Positions 7,774 to 15,172 of a DNA stretch of 27,605 bases are shown piece after piece (the stretch's first letter is position 1; every line of letters begins with the position of its first letter). The notes under the pieces were generated by a model. The model searched no databases. It was not told the origin of the DNA and saw nothing but the letters and a program-made list of their open reading frames with translations. The translations under genes and the position numbers were made by a program. Source of the DNA: an uncultured Acetatifactor sp. (lineage in GTDB: Bacteria > Bacillota > Clostridia > Lachnospirales > Lachnospiraceae); NCBI GenBank assembly GCA_910584865.1, contig CAJUCE010000030.1:34874-62478 (forward strand), given 5' to 3'.

Positions 7774-9255
7774 TCACAGCGGCAGCGTCACCTCCGCGGC
7801 AAAAATGCCCGGCTCGTTGGCCAAGGTCAGGAATCCTTCATACTTGTCCGCCAGAGCCTTCACCCGCTTCATGCCCAGGCCGTGGTTGCCCCGCTTGGTG
7901 GAAATGTAATTCCTCTCGTTGAAGTCCAGTTCCTCCCTGGCAGAATTCTGGATGGATATATACAGCTGGGATTTGTTCACCACCATATAAATGCGCAGGA
8001 AACGCTGCTCCGCCGGAATCTTTTCACAGGCCTCCAGGGCATTGTCCAGCAGATTGCCCAGCAGAACGCACAGGTCCACATCCTCCACGGCAAACGTCTC
8101 CGGCAGAATGGCCTTGCAGTTCACCCGGATTCCCTTCTGCCCCGCCAGGGACAGTTTGCTGTTTAAAATGGCGTCTGCCATCAGGTTTCCGGACTTTACA
8201 TAGGTGTCCACCTCATCCAGATTCTGCTCCAGATCATCCAGGTAGTCCTTCATTTCCTCCAACTGTCCCGCAGCAATCTGGGCCTTCATCACCTGCAGGT
8301 GATTGTGGTAGTCATGCCTCCACCCACGCATGTTCAGGTAGATTTCCTTCACTTCCTCATATTGGTGGCTCAAAATATCTCTCTGAAAAAGTTCCGTCCT
8401 GGCCTGAAACCCCCGGTTCCAGAAGGAAAGGGTTCCCTCCAGACATAGAAACAAAAGAAGCTCCAGGCACAAAATTCCGAGAAGCGTCCGCGCATCCGCC
8501 GTTCCCCTGTTACTCCAAACATACAGGCACAAAATTCCGTATACAGATGCGTTCAGGAAACCGCTCCCTATCCGGAAATAGCCCTTCGCGTATGCCAGCA
8601 TCCATAGGAAAAATACCATCACCGTCCCGTTCAGCAGTACCGGCAGCACCGCTCCGGAAGCCTGTGCGCACAGGGTCAGCAGCATGCCTGGCGCCAGTAC
8701 TTTCCACCACTGCTGCCCGAATGGTTCCCTGTCATAGAACAACACATATAAAAAGAAGATCAGCACCGTAAGGAGCCACCCCCACAGGGCAGGCCAGCCT
8801 GGCGCGAAACTTCCGGGCTTCTCCGCCAAAACCCGCCATATTCCGGCAACTTCACCAGGTTCCTGTTCTGCCTCCGCTGACCATACTCCCGCAACTACTC
8901 CATTCTCCTGACCTGCCTCGGCAGACCATACTCCGTTTCCTCCTGACCTCTCCTTCCCTACCATAGAAGGCAATGCCTCTCCCGTTTCAGACACTGCCAC
9001 TGTAGACAATGCTCCTACAGCTCCTGCTGGATCCTGACCTGCCTCGGTAAACAACCCTCCGGCGCTTCCCCGGGAAATCTGCCCTGCCACTGTCACCGCC
9101 CACACTGCCAGAAGGGCTCCTCCGGTCATTCCCCACACCACAACTCTCTTTTTATATCCCTTCTCCAAATTACATATCTGTTCTATATAATAATGGTACA
9201 GTACCAACCACATCAGCCAGATTCCCAACTGCAGCATACAGACCGTTTCCTCCAT
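7774..9255 (-). CDS. GHKL-domain sensor histidine kinase with long low-complexity loop
   Basis: 493 residues, second kinase of the region. A first membrane segment (about 8-20) and another (38-57) are followed by an unusual Gly/Ala/Glu-rich stretch (about 60-150) in which GVWSAEAxQE is repeated, then several more membrane segments (155-275). The H-box is RGWRHDYHNH (H313 the likely phospho-acceptor), the N-box GNLLDNALEA (400-409) and the G-box NHGLGMKRV (457-465). The gene-start ATG lacks a close ribosome binding site. An internal ATG at 9237 (MLQLGIW) has GGAGG 11 bases before it and may be the true start. It follows the RR gene by about 210 bp on the same strand and would signal to it. Confidence 0.88.
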   Translation of the reverse strand: MEETVCMLQLGIWLMWLVLYHYYIEQICNLEKGYKKRVVVWGMTGGALLAVWAVTVAGQISRGSAGGLFTEAGQDPAGAVGALSTVAVSETGEALPSMVGKERSGGNGVWSAEAGQENGVVAGVWSAEAEQEPGEVAGIWRVLAEKPGSFAPGWPALWGWLLTVLIFFLYVLFYDREPFGQQWWKVLAPGMLLTLCAQASGAVLPVLLNGTVMVFFLWMLAYAKGYFRIGSGFLNASVYGILCLYVWSNRGTADARTLLGILCLELLLFLCLEGTLSFWNRGFQARTELFQRDILSHQYEEVKEIYLNMRGWRHDYHNHLQVMKAQIAAGQLEEMKDYLDDLEQNLDEVDTYVKSGNLMADAILNSKLSLAGQKGIRVNCKAILPETFAVEDVDLCVLLGNLLDNALEACEKIPAEQRFLRIYMVVNKSQLYISIQNSAREELDFNERNYISTKRGNHGLGMKRVKALADKYEGFLTLANEPGIFAAEVTLPL

Positions 9256-9464
9256 GTTTTGCTTACGCTTATTTATTATCTCCTTTTATTCCAGAGAACA
9301 TCCATTCCCTTTTCCCTCAGCCATGATATGGTTCTCCATAACATACTCAAGCGCAAAAACCAGCCTATATTATTCTGTCAAACAAGGCAGAACACTTGAA
9401 ATGCTCTGCTCACAAATACATTACCGGAAAAAGCGCAATTCCGGACCTTTAAGCATTTCTGTCT

Positions 9465-10190
9465 TCAAAAGCTCTGTCTGCGGAAATACTCCACATAAGC
9501 CCGGTTTAGTTCCTCCCATTTCCCCCGGGCAATGGGAACCTCCATCCCGTTGTCCATGCGGATTTCCTTTTTACCGATCCGCTCCACATGTTCCAAGTTC
9601 ACGGAATAAGACCTGTGGGGTTTAAAAAAAGAATCGGCGCACTCCTTCAGCTCCTGCTCCAGCTGCTGGATTCCGGTTTTGCAGGCCAGCTCCCTGCCGT
9701 CCCTTCTCCACAGGATACAGTCATGCCCGCGGCTTTCCAGACAGCAAATATCCGACACATACACCTTCTCCACTTCTCCTGCCGTGAGCGGAGCCAGTAT
9801 AGCGGCCCTGTCCCGCACCCGCTCTCCTGCCCTGCTCAGCGCAGCCCACAACCGTTCCCGTTTCACGGGCTTAAGCAGATAGGATACCGCCTCCAGGTCA
9901 TAGCCCTCCAATGCAAATTCCGGATTCCCGGTAACGAAAATGATACTCACCGGATTCCCCAACTGCTTAAGCCGCCTTGCCAATACCATTCCGTTCGTTC
10001 CCGGCATCTCAATGTCCAAAAGCAATATATCTGTGTCCTTCCGCTCTTCCCATGCAAACAAAAAGGCATCTGCAGAAACATACCGCTCCACACAGCATGC
10101 CTCTCCTTCCGCCTTTGCCCAGTCCGCAGTTTCCCCGGCCAGATAGTCCAGAGTTCTCCCGTCGTCGTCACATATAGCCAAATGCAGCAT
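9465..10190 (-). CDS. LytTR-family response regulator
   Basis: 241 residues. The receiver domain shows D8-D10, phosphoacceptor D59 in LLLDIEMPG, and K108 in LLKPVKR. The LytTR domain starts near 135 and includes the hallmark FFKPHRSYSVNLEHV stretch. The start ATG is preceded by GAGAGGAGCAGGAA, a strong ribosome binding site. It forms a pair with the downstream GHKL kinase and is the best candidate to bind the 21-bp-spaced repeats ahead of the ABC operon. The 209-bp gap to the kinase contains only very short frames, none resembling a peptide pheromone. Confidence 0.92.
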   Translation of the reverse strand: MLHLAICDDDGRTLDYLAGETADWAKAEGEACCVERYVSADAFLFAWEERKDTDILLLDIEMPGTNGMVLARRLKQLGNPVSIIFVTGNPEFALEGYDLEAVSYLLKPVKRERLWAALSRAGERVRDRAAILAPLTAGEVEKVYVSDICCLESRGHDCILWRRDGRELACKTGIQQLEQELKECADSFFKPHRSYSVNLEHVERIGKKEIRMDNGMEVPIARGKWEELNRAYVEYFRRQSF

Positions 10191-10263
10191 TTCCTGCTCC
10201 TCTCATCTGCCCAGGATTCTGGCCCGCCTTTTCTGGCATGCAGCTTTTTCTGCCTTGTCTTGC

Positions 10264-10848
10264 TCAGCCCTCCACAGCCGAAGCCGCAACGGCAGCCGGT
10301 TCCACCACATGAGGCCCCTCATACATCACTTCCCCGTTTTCTGCCGCCTCCCGGGGATCATCGTATGCCTTCTCCTCCTCGTCTTCCCAGAGAGAATCGT
10401 ATTTTTCCCGCTTCTGCCGCTGTACCATAGCCCCGATACTTTTCGCCGTCTGGTACATTTCCTCACTGTATTCCATCAACTTCTTCTCATCGGCCGCAGG
10501 CACAATGGCCCCCCGCATAATGCGCCGTGCCACTTCCATAATCTTCGCCATGTCCACCGCATATTCCTCTGCCGCGTCCGCCTGCTGTTCCGAAACCGCA
10601 GCATTCCAGTAGGCACAGTACTGTTCTGTCAAGTCGCTTAAATAGTCCTGATACTCTTCCTGCTTTTCCTTCAAGGCATCCAGCGTCAACTCCAGGGTAG
10701 CGGCTTCCGACTCATACTGTTCTCTGCCTTCCGTGTGCACTTCCATCCGGCGGCGGAGATTCTGCAACTGCTTTGACACGGATGCCTTTTCCTTCTGATA
10801 TGCCCTTACCTGTTGCCTGTAGATTTCCTGTGCTTCTCCTATTTTCAT
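10264..10848 (-). CDS. Coiled-coil hypothetical protein
   Basis: 194 residues, start ATG with GGGAGCGGA just upstream. No signal peptide or membrane segment. Residues 1-80 are a predicted long coiled coil (heptad-like Leu/Ile/Ala with many Glu/Lys/Gln). A second helical region spans about 90-150, and the tail is acidic and Ala/Val-rich (DDPREAAENGEVMYEG...). It lies 73 bp upstream of the second LytTR regulator on the same strand and could be co-transcribed. Family not recognised; a scaffold or filament-forming role is only a guess from composition. Confidence 0.75.
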   Translation of the reverse strand: MKIGEAQEIYRQQVRAYQKEKASVSKQLQNLRRRMEVHTEGREQYESEAATLELTLDALKEKQEEYQDYLSDLTEQYCAYWNAAVSEQQADAAEEYAVDMAKIMEVARRIMRGAIVPAADEKKLMEYSEEMYQTAKSIGAMVQRQKREKYDSLWEDEEEKAYDDPREAAENGEVMYEGPHVVEPAAVAASAVEG

Positions 10849-10934
10849 TCCGCTCCCTTCCCGGCTTCCGTCTGTACTGCCATTTCAATCCCGGCGGCTC
10901 TCCGTCCCCTGCCTATCTCCGCATTTGTCTACTG

Positions 10935-11178
10935 TCAAGTCTGTTGGTGGTGCATGGATTCCGCCTGACACTCCGGACACATCTCCACATAGCAGTTGCC
11001 CTCCATAAAGTCCAGCATCTCCCACGAAAGTTTGGCTACAAACTTCATTGGCTTGCCGCAGTCAGGACAGGCGGTAGCGGTGAAGATGCCGTCTATTCCC
11101 AGGAAACGCAAACGCTTGTCCCGGCCATCCAGTACCAGTCCAGTCCTCGGGCGGAAAATACGGAGATTTGGCCATCAT
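10935..11178 (-). pseudogene. Frameshifted small zinc-ribbon protein
   Basis: One frame starts ATG 11178 (MMAKSPYFPPEDW) and another continues RTGLVLDGRDKRLRFLGIDG with CPDCG and, 28 residues later, CPEC, then stops at 10935. Together they would make about 80 residues with a two-knuckle zinc ribbon. The frames switch around 11120-11130, beside a tandem GGACT duplication. Either the gene is broken, the shift is a sequencing error, or translation begins later at a non-ATG codon. No named family is recognised. Confidence 0.45.
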
Positions 11179-11310
11179 TATCAGCTCTTTTCATTTATGC
11201 GTATACAGTGTTTGTTCCAGTCTTCGGAATCGCGGATCACTTTATTAAAATCCGCTTTATTGAACTGAGTATATCATAATCACTTTCAAATATCAATGTG
11301 CGGTCAGTAT

Positions 11311-11373
11311 AAAACAGCTTAACGGAAGCTATGGGATTCTCTCTATGTCCCATAACTCCCGTCAGGCTGTTTT
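11311..11373. terminator. Long bidirectional hairpin terminator
   Basis: A 26-base arm (11311-11336) pairs with 11348-11373, 22 exact pairs, with an 11-base loop. The four imperfect positions are transitions, three being G-U on the minus strand. T-runs follow on both strands (GCTGTTTTT on plus, GCTGTTTTAT on minus). It sits about 60 bases after the Fpg-like gene stop and probably ends that transcript. The remaining sequence 11179-11310 holds no gene. Confidence 0.65.
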
Positions 11374-11431
11374 TCATTTGTAATGATAAATTCTATCAAT
11401 ATGATCAGATTGCATGGCGGCCAAGCGCGGG

Positions 11432-12256
11432 CTACAGTTCCTGGCAGCCAGGGCAGAAATACACCGTCCCGCCCAGGTAACTGGCCTTCTGGATGATTGT
11501 CCCACAGTAAGGGCAACCCTTTCCCACGGTATTCCTGCTTAGCATCACAGAATACCCGCCCTGCCTGCCGAAAAGGTCTTTCTCCGTGTTCCGTCCTCCT
11601 GCAGCCGTCATTTTCTCCAAAGTATCGGTAACAGCCTGGTAGACCTGCTTCCAGCGGCTCTCGGGGACAGTGCCTACCTTCTTTCTGGGGTGAAGCCCTG
11701 CCCTGAGCAGGATATCCTGGAGCACGCCGTTCCCCAGGCCGGGAATCCGCTGTTCCGTGGCCAGAAAGGCTTTCATGGACAGAGTTCCGGAGGCCTCCTG
11801 TTTCAACTCCCGGAAATAGGCATAGTCAAAATCCCCGGTTCCCGGCATGGGCTTCTCTTTTGCCACCTGATAGTAAAAATTGTCGTATTCTTCCGGACGG
11901 ATCAGGAACATGGAACCGTACATCTGCACCGTACAGACCAGGCTGCTTCCGTCTTCCAGGACAATCCTGGTCTGGTAGCGTCCGGGCAGCTTCTCCCCGG
12001 GCGCATAATATCGCAGATTCGTACCGTCTCCAACGGCAAAACAGTAATCTCCCAATGAGATTTCCAAGTAACTGCCCCATCCTATGGCTTCCCCAAGCTG
12101 CCTGCCCTCCATGATCTTTGCGTAAAATTCCGGCTCTCCGCTATACCAGGCAAAGGAATGCTTCGTGTGGGCAGCCTCCACGCTGCTGACTTTAAGTCCC
12201 TTAATGGTTCCGTTCAGCTGTTTTGCTATGGTCAGGCTTTCCGGTATCTCCAACAC
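11432..12256 (-). CDS. Fpg/Nei-family DNA glycosylase-like protein lacking N-terminal proline
   Basis: 274 residues. Family layout is complete: N-terminal beta-sandwich, helix-two-turn-helix (about 155-192, with IPGLGNGVLQDILLRAGLHPRK) and a C-terminal zinc finger C248-x2-C251 ... C268-x2-C271. Fpg and Nei enzymes begin MPELPE, where Pro2 is the Schiff-base nucleophile and Glu3 is catalytic. Here the start reads MLEIPE from GTG 12256 (or MEIPE from TTG 12253), so the proline is absent while the glutamates are kept. Ribosome binding site GAGGAGG fits the GTG. It may be a non-catalytic lesion-binding member or have a shifted mechanism. Probably in one operon with the zinc-ribbon gene 40 bp upstream. 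Confidence 0.88.
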   Translation of the reverse strand: MLEIPESLTIAKQLNGTIKGLKVSSVEAAHTKHSFAWYSGEPEFYAKIMEGRQLGEAIGWGSYLEISLGDYCFAVGDGTNLRYYAPGEKLPGRYQTRIVLEDGSSLVCTVQMYGSMFLIRPEEYDNFYYQVAKEKPMPGTGDFDYAYFRELKQEASGTLSMKAFLATEQRIPGLGNGVLQDILLRAGLHPRKKVGTVPESRWKQVYQAVTDTLEKMTAAGGRNTEKDLFGRQGGYSVMLSRNTVGKGCPYCGTIIQKASYLGGTVYFCPGCQEL

Positions 12257-12296
12257 GGTGGTTTCCTCCTCATTCTTCCTTCTCTTTCACACTTCC

Positions 12297-12572
12297 TTAT
12301 GCCCTCCACCGCTCCAATGTGGGAAAATATTCACCGAGCATGGCCTTTGCTTCCTCCAATGTCTTAGCCCTGCCGCCCTCCACTTCAAAGGGTGCGCAAA
12401 ATTCAATCATCTCCTCCAGGGTGCAGTCCTGGGCAAATGCCCCGTCTTTATAGCAGTAGCAGCAATACTTCTCGTTCCTGCTCCCGTCCTGGTTGCTTCC
12501 GTACTGGTCTTCCTGCATGGGCATCCCGCAGCTCTGGCAGATTTTCAGTTCCTGTTTTGTGTTGTTTTCCAT
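12297..12572 (-). CDS. Small zinc-ribbon domain protein
   Basis: 91 residues from ATG 12572, chosen because AGGAGG lies 8 bases before it; a frame-open ATG ten codons earlier lacks such a site. The N-terminal half has CxxCGMPM and YCCYCYKDGAF, which together make a likely metal site. The C-terminal half is helical (TLEEMIEFCAPF...). It resembles the putative zinc-ribbon family common in Firmicutes (MxxQSCGMPM-type proteins). Cytosolic, no membrane segment. It lies just upstream of the Fpg-like gene on the same strand. Biochemical role unknown. Confidence 0.85.
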   Translation of the reverse strand: MENNTKQELKICQSCGMPMQEDQYGSNQDGSRNEKYCCYCYKDGAFAQDCTLEEMIEFCAPFEVEGGRAKTLEEAKAMLGEYFPTLERWRA

Positions 12573-12639
12573 AGTGTCGTCCTCCTGGATTTCATTCCGC
12601 ATTTTTTTGTCTTCGGTTCCGTTTCAGGGTACCCGGCGG

Positions 12640-12736
12640 ACATGCCTGCCGCTTTTATCTGGCACCGAACGCCTCACTGCACCGTCCGAAATCTCCGGAA
12701 GGTACCTGATGCACATGCCTGCCGCTTTTATCTGGC
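12640..12736. repeat. 24-bp direct repeat pair
   Basis: ACATGCCTGCCGCTTTTATC followed by TGGC occurs at 12640-12663 and again at 12713-12736, 73 bp apart, and GGTAC also precedes each copy. It sits in the 5' region of the zinc-ribbon gene. No coding frame explains it; local duplication or paired regulatory sites are possible. Confidence 0.75.
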
Positions 12737-12768
12737 CCTGTCAGGAATAAATCCAGTATACTCCGCAT

Positions 12769-12792
12769 AATATGACATCAGTATGTCATATT
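12769..12792. promoter_or_regulatory. Perfect palindrome, operator-like
   Basis: Arms AATATGACAT (12769-12778) and ATGTCATATT (12783-12792) are perfect inverted repeats around CAGT. No T-run follows on the minus strand, so a terminator is unlikely. Size and symmetry suit a dimeric repressor (TetR/MerR-like), but the protein is unknown. Confidence 0.45.
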
Positions 12793-12865
12793 TTAAAACT
12801 TTTCCTCTTTTTTGATATACCGTAATTACAGGCATTGCAGTCATACCCGGAAAATCCGTCTACCG

Positions 12866-13357
12866 TCACTGCCTTGCTTTCACCAGTTCTATACACTCTT
12901 TTCCTGTGATATGCTCCACGGACAATTCCATCATACACAGCGTTTCCCAATACCTGTCAATTTCATTCCGCCGCCCTGCCTCACTGTCATCCGGATAGTA
13001 TTTTACGGCCAACGCCTGTGCCGCATTTCTGATTTCCGTTTCCTCTTCCAGAATGCGGATTCTGCCAAAGACAATCACGCTTCTAAACAAGGTGGTATAT
13101 TTCTCCGGTACCACCTCATCCCGGGCGATTACGCAAAAGGAGGCTTTCTCCCATTTTCTCACCGCGTCTATTTTATGGCCGCTTTTCGCCCCGTGGAAAT
13201 ACAGTTTTGAGTCCTCATATACATAGCTGATGGGCACGGCGTAAGGGTAATCCTCATCGCCGCACAGAGCCAGAACCCCTGATGTTCCCTCTTTCAGGAT
13301 CTGGATGCTTTCCTCCATGGATAGTTCCTGCTTTTTTCTGCGAAGTTCCCTGAACAT
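12866..13357 (-). CDS. Pyridoxamine 5'-phosphate oxidase-like flavin protein (NimA type)
   Basis: 163 residues from ATG 13357, selected because AGGAGG lies nine bases upstream; the open frame extends further but without support. The start MFRELRRKKQEL and the motif GVLALCGDEDYPYAVPISYVYEDSKLYFHGAKSGHK are typical of the split-barrel FMN-binding family that includes 5-nitroimidazole reductases. The central VPISYVY and YFHGAKSGHK segments are expected to contact flavin phosphate. Later RSVIVFGRIRILE and a helical tail complete the fold. It is probably a small cytosolic oxidoreductase. Nitroimidazole resistance is known for some relatives but cannot be inferred here. Confidence 0.88.
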   Translation of the reverse strand: MFRELRRKKQELSMEESIQILKEGTSGVLALCGDEDYPYAVPISYVYEDSKLYFHGAKSGHKIDAVRKWEKASFCVIARDEVVPEKYTTLFRSVIVFGRIRILEEETEIRNAAQALAVKYYPDDSEAGRRNEIDRYWETLCMMELSVEHITGKECIELVKARQ

Positions 13358-13427
13358 ACTTCTGCGCCTCCTGTTTATTTTTGTGTCAGGAACTGCAGTT
13401 CCCCGGCAAAACTGCCTTCCTGAAAAT

Positions 13428-13883
13428 TCAGCTCCTGTGAATATACATCCTTGACATATCGGCTTCGCCATCCCCCTGCACCATACAGAAGAATTCCCAA
13501 CCATACCGTTCATAGAAAGAAGTATGGTCTGTCAAAAGATAAAGTGTGGAAATTCCTCTTTCCTTCATGTCGGAACAGACATAATTTAACAGTGTCCCTG
13601 CCACGCCGCTGCCCCGTTTCTCTTCTTCCGTGTAAACCGCACAGACATTGGGCGCAAGGTCTCTCCTGTCGTGAAAATCATTCTCAATCACGCCCATTCC
13701 GCCGATAATTTTATCGATTTCCATCGCAACATACCACTGGGGAACCGGATTTTTCGCCCTCAGACACTCTTCCATGCTTTCCCGATACGCCTCTAAGGGA
13801 ATGCCCCATTTTGCATGGAACCATTCCGCGGCTTTATCCTTTATTTCCGGTTTATCTATAAGACGGATTATATTATAATACAT
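13428..13883 (-). CDS. GNAT-family N-acetyltransferase
   Basis: 151 residues, ATG with AGAGGAG upstream. The acetyl-CoA-binding motif A is VYTEEEKRGSGVAGTLLNYV, matching the Q/RxxGxG/A pattern, and the C-terminal YLLTDHTSFYERYGWEFF is the usual GNAT strand-helix with the F/YYE-RxGW signature. The protein lies upstream of the flavin protein on the same strand with a 70-bp gap, so they may be co-transcribed. The acceptor substrate is unknown. Confidence 0.9.
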   Translation of the reverse strand: MYYNIIRLIDKPEIKDKAAEWFHAKWGIPLEAYRESMEECLRAKNPVPQWYVAMEIDKIIGGMGVIENDFHDRRDLAPNVCAVYTEEEKRGSGVAGTLLNYVCSDMKERGISTLYLLTDHTSFYERYGWEFFCMVQGDGEADMSRMYIHRS

Positions 13884-13928
13884 TGACTATCTCCTCTTTA
13901 CTTTAGATAACAACAGCATGCTGCCCTT

Positions 13929-14253
13929 CTATTTTGCATAACAAAAATTCCCAACGATATTTTTTATACACTCCGTCTCGCTATCTTTGTGATAGGCAAC
14001 TCCATAGTCCATGACATCTCCCTCGTCCGTCAGCGGAATGACAATCAAGTCATCCGACTGCGGCGGTATGAAAAATTCCGGAAGAATGGCCACACCGTAT
14101 CCACATTTGGCAGGCAGAATGGCTGCCTGATCATTTTCGCGTTTTGATGTGGTGGGTAACGGTTGGAACAGACAGGAACATTTCCTCGGCCGCTTTTGTA
14201 AAATTCAACTTATCCTCCACAAGCACGAAACATTTTAACTGCTGGCTGGTCAT
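13929..14253 (-). pseudogene. LysR-type regulator remnant (internal deletion)
   Basis: ATG 14253 follows a strong AGGAGG and encodes MTSQQLKCFVLVEDKLNFTK and SVPTVTHHIK, a clear LysR winged-helix start, then hits TGA. Directly after, in another frame, comes DQAAILPAKCGYGVAILPEF to YAK, a LysR effector-domain C-terminus ending at TAG 13931-13929. About 190 residues of a normal LysR protein are missing and the halves are out of frame. It is divergent from the MATE remnant, a common LysR-target arrangement. Confidence 0.75.
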
Positions 14254-14339
14254 ATCAATACCTCCTGGACAGCCCCCACCGCATGCGGGAAACGTGAAAG
14301 GCCGGAACGCTTTTGTACAGTATAAACGATAATCTCATC

Positions 14340-14359
14340 AAAATCAATTATTAGATTTT
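14340..14359. promoter_or_regulatory. AT-rich inverted repeat between LysR and MATE remnants
   Basis: AAAATC and GATTTT flank AATTATTA. It lies in the 250-bp divergent gap and could be the old LysR site; nothing else recognisable is in this gap. Confidence 0.3.
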
Positions 14360-14503
14360 GTCCAAACATATATAGCCGGCAGCCTTAACGCCACCATAGT
14401 AATGGCGGATTTGTTGTAGCTTACTGCAAATTTCAGCGGCATGCAGCACAAAATACAGATCATGAGAATATATTGGCAAAATGTGAATATTGGAGGTATG
14501 GTA

Positions 14504-14757
14504 ATGAATACGAAAAACGTCGACTACTCAAACGGGAAGCTCTTTCCCATGATTCTGCGGTTGCCCTCGGCTTTATCATGCTTGCTACTACCTTTTTCCA
14601 GTCGATCAACCGACCTGTGCCGTCCATAATCATTATTCCGCTCGTTTTGGACGTAAACGGCATTTTCTTTGCGCAGCCCATCAGCGATCTGCTTGCCACA
14701 TCTTGTCTCTCTACCTTATATGGAAAGAGAAAAAAGGATGAATCAGGGACGAATTAG
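14504..14757 (+). pseudogene. MATE-family efflux transporter remnant
   Basis: ATG 14504 follows GGAGG (14492-14496) and reads MNTKNVDYSNGKLFPMILRL, the typical start of MATE multidrug exporters. After a few codons the meaningful frame changes to GFIMLATTFFQSINRPVPSI then VLDVNGIFFAQPISDLLA, which is the end of the same family, stopping at 14757. More than 350 of about 450 residues are lost, with a second small deletion after PSII. It cannot encode a transporter. Confidence 0.75.
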
Positions 14758-14783
14758 GGAGCTGCGTAATAATCAAATGAGGC

Positions 14784-14812
14784 TTTACATATTTGACATT
14801 GATTGCTATAAT
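14784..14812 (+). promoter_or_regulatory. Promoter for small helical protein gene
   Basis: TTTACA (14784-14789), 17-bp spacer, TATAAT (14807-14812). It lies about 50 bp before the next start codon. Confidence 0.65.
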
Positions 14813-14860
14813 AAGGGTAGCAACTAATAACCAAGTATCCTCCGGAAAGCAGGTGATTAT

Positions 14861-15052
14861 ATGCCGAATGGTCTTGAAATTACAAAAGCAGCTCTTGATG
14901 ATTTCAAAAAGATTCAAGCATATATGCAGTTGGCCAAAAAAGAAAATGCTACTGAAACATATGCTGAATTAAAAAAAGAATATCTTACTTTAAAAGCAAT
15001 TCTGAATGTTGCCGGCGTAAATCTCAATGATATTGATATGATTAAAGAGTAG
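14861..15052 (+). CDS. Small helical hypothetical protein
   Basis: 63 residues, start ATG with AGGTGATT upstream, a good promoter ahead and a hairpin terminator behind, so it is a complete single-gene unit. The sequence is almost entirely amphipathic helix (ALDDFKKIQAYMQLAKKE, ELKKEYLTLKAIL). No membrane segment, cysteine pair or signal peptide. The local DNA is clearly richer in A+T than the surrounding genes, which suggests separate origin. Family not recognised; a small regulatory or antitoxin-like protein would be speculation. Confidence 0.7.
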   Translation: MPNGLEITKAALDDFKKIQAYMQLAKKENATETYAELKKEYLTLKAILNVAGVNLNDIDMIKE

Positions 15053-15090
15053 CACTAAAGCAACAAAATAAGCAACTGTCATAATTATCA

Positions 15091-15121
15091 GAGGTGTAGA
15101 GTCTGGCTTTACACCTTTTTG
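15091..15121 (+). terminator. Intrinsic terminator after small helical protein
   Basis: AGGTGTA (15092-15098) pairs with TACACCT (15110-15116), followed by TTTTTG. Confidence 0.65.
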
Positions 15122-15172
15122 TTTCATCATGTTCCATTGGCGAAGCAGTTCCTGTAGTCTGCAGCCTCTTCC

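Noticed and set aside
14144..14332. 62-codon plus-strand open frame across the LysR remnant
   Set aside because: It is antisense to the LysR helix-turn-helix region and has no supporting signals.
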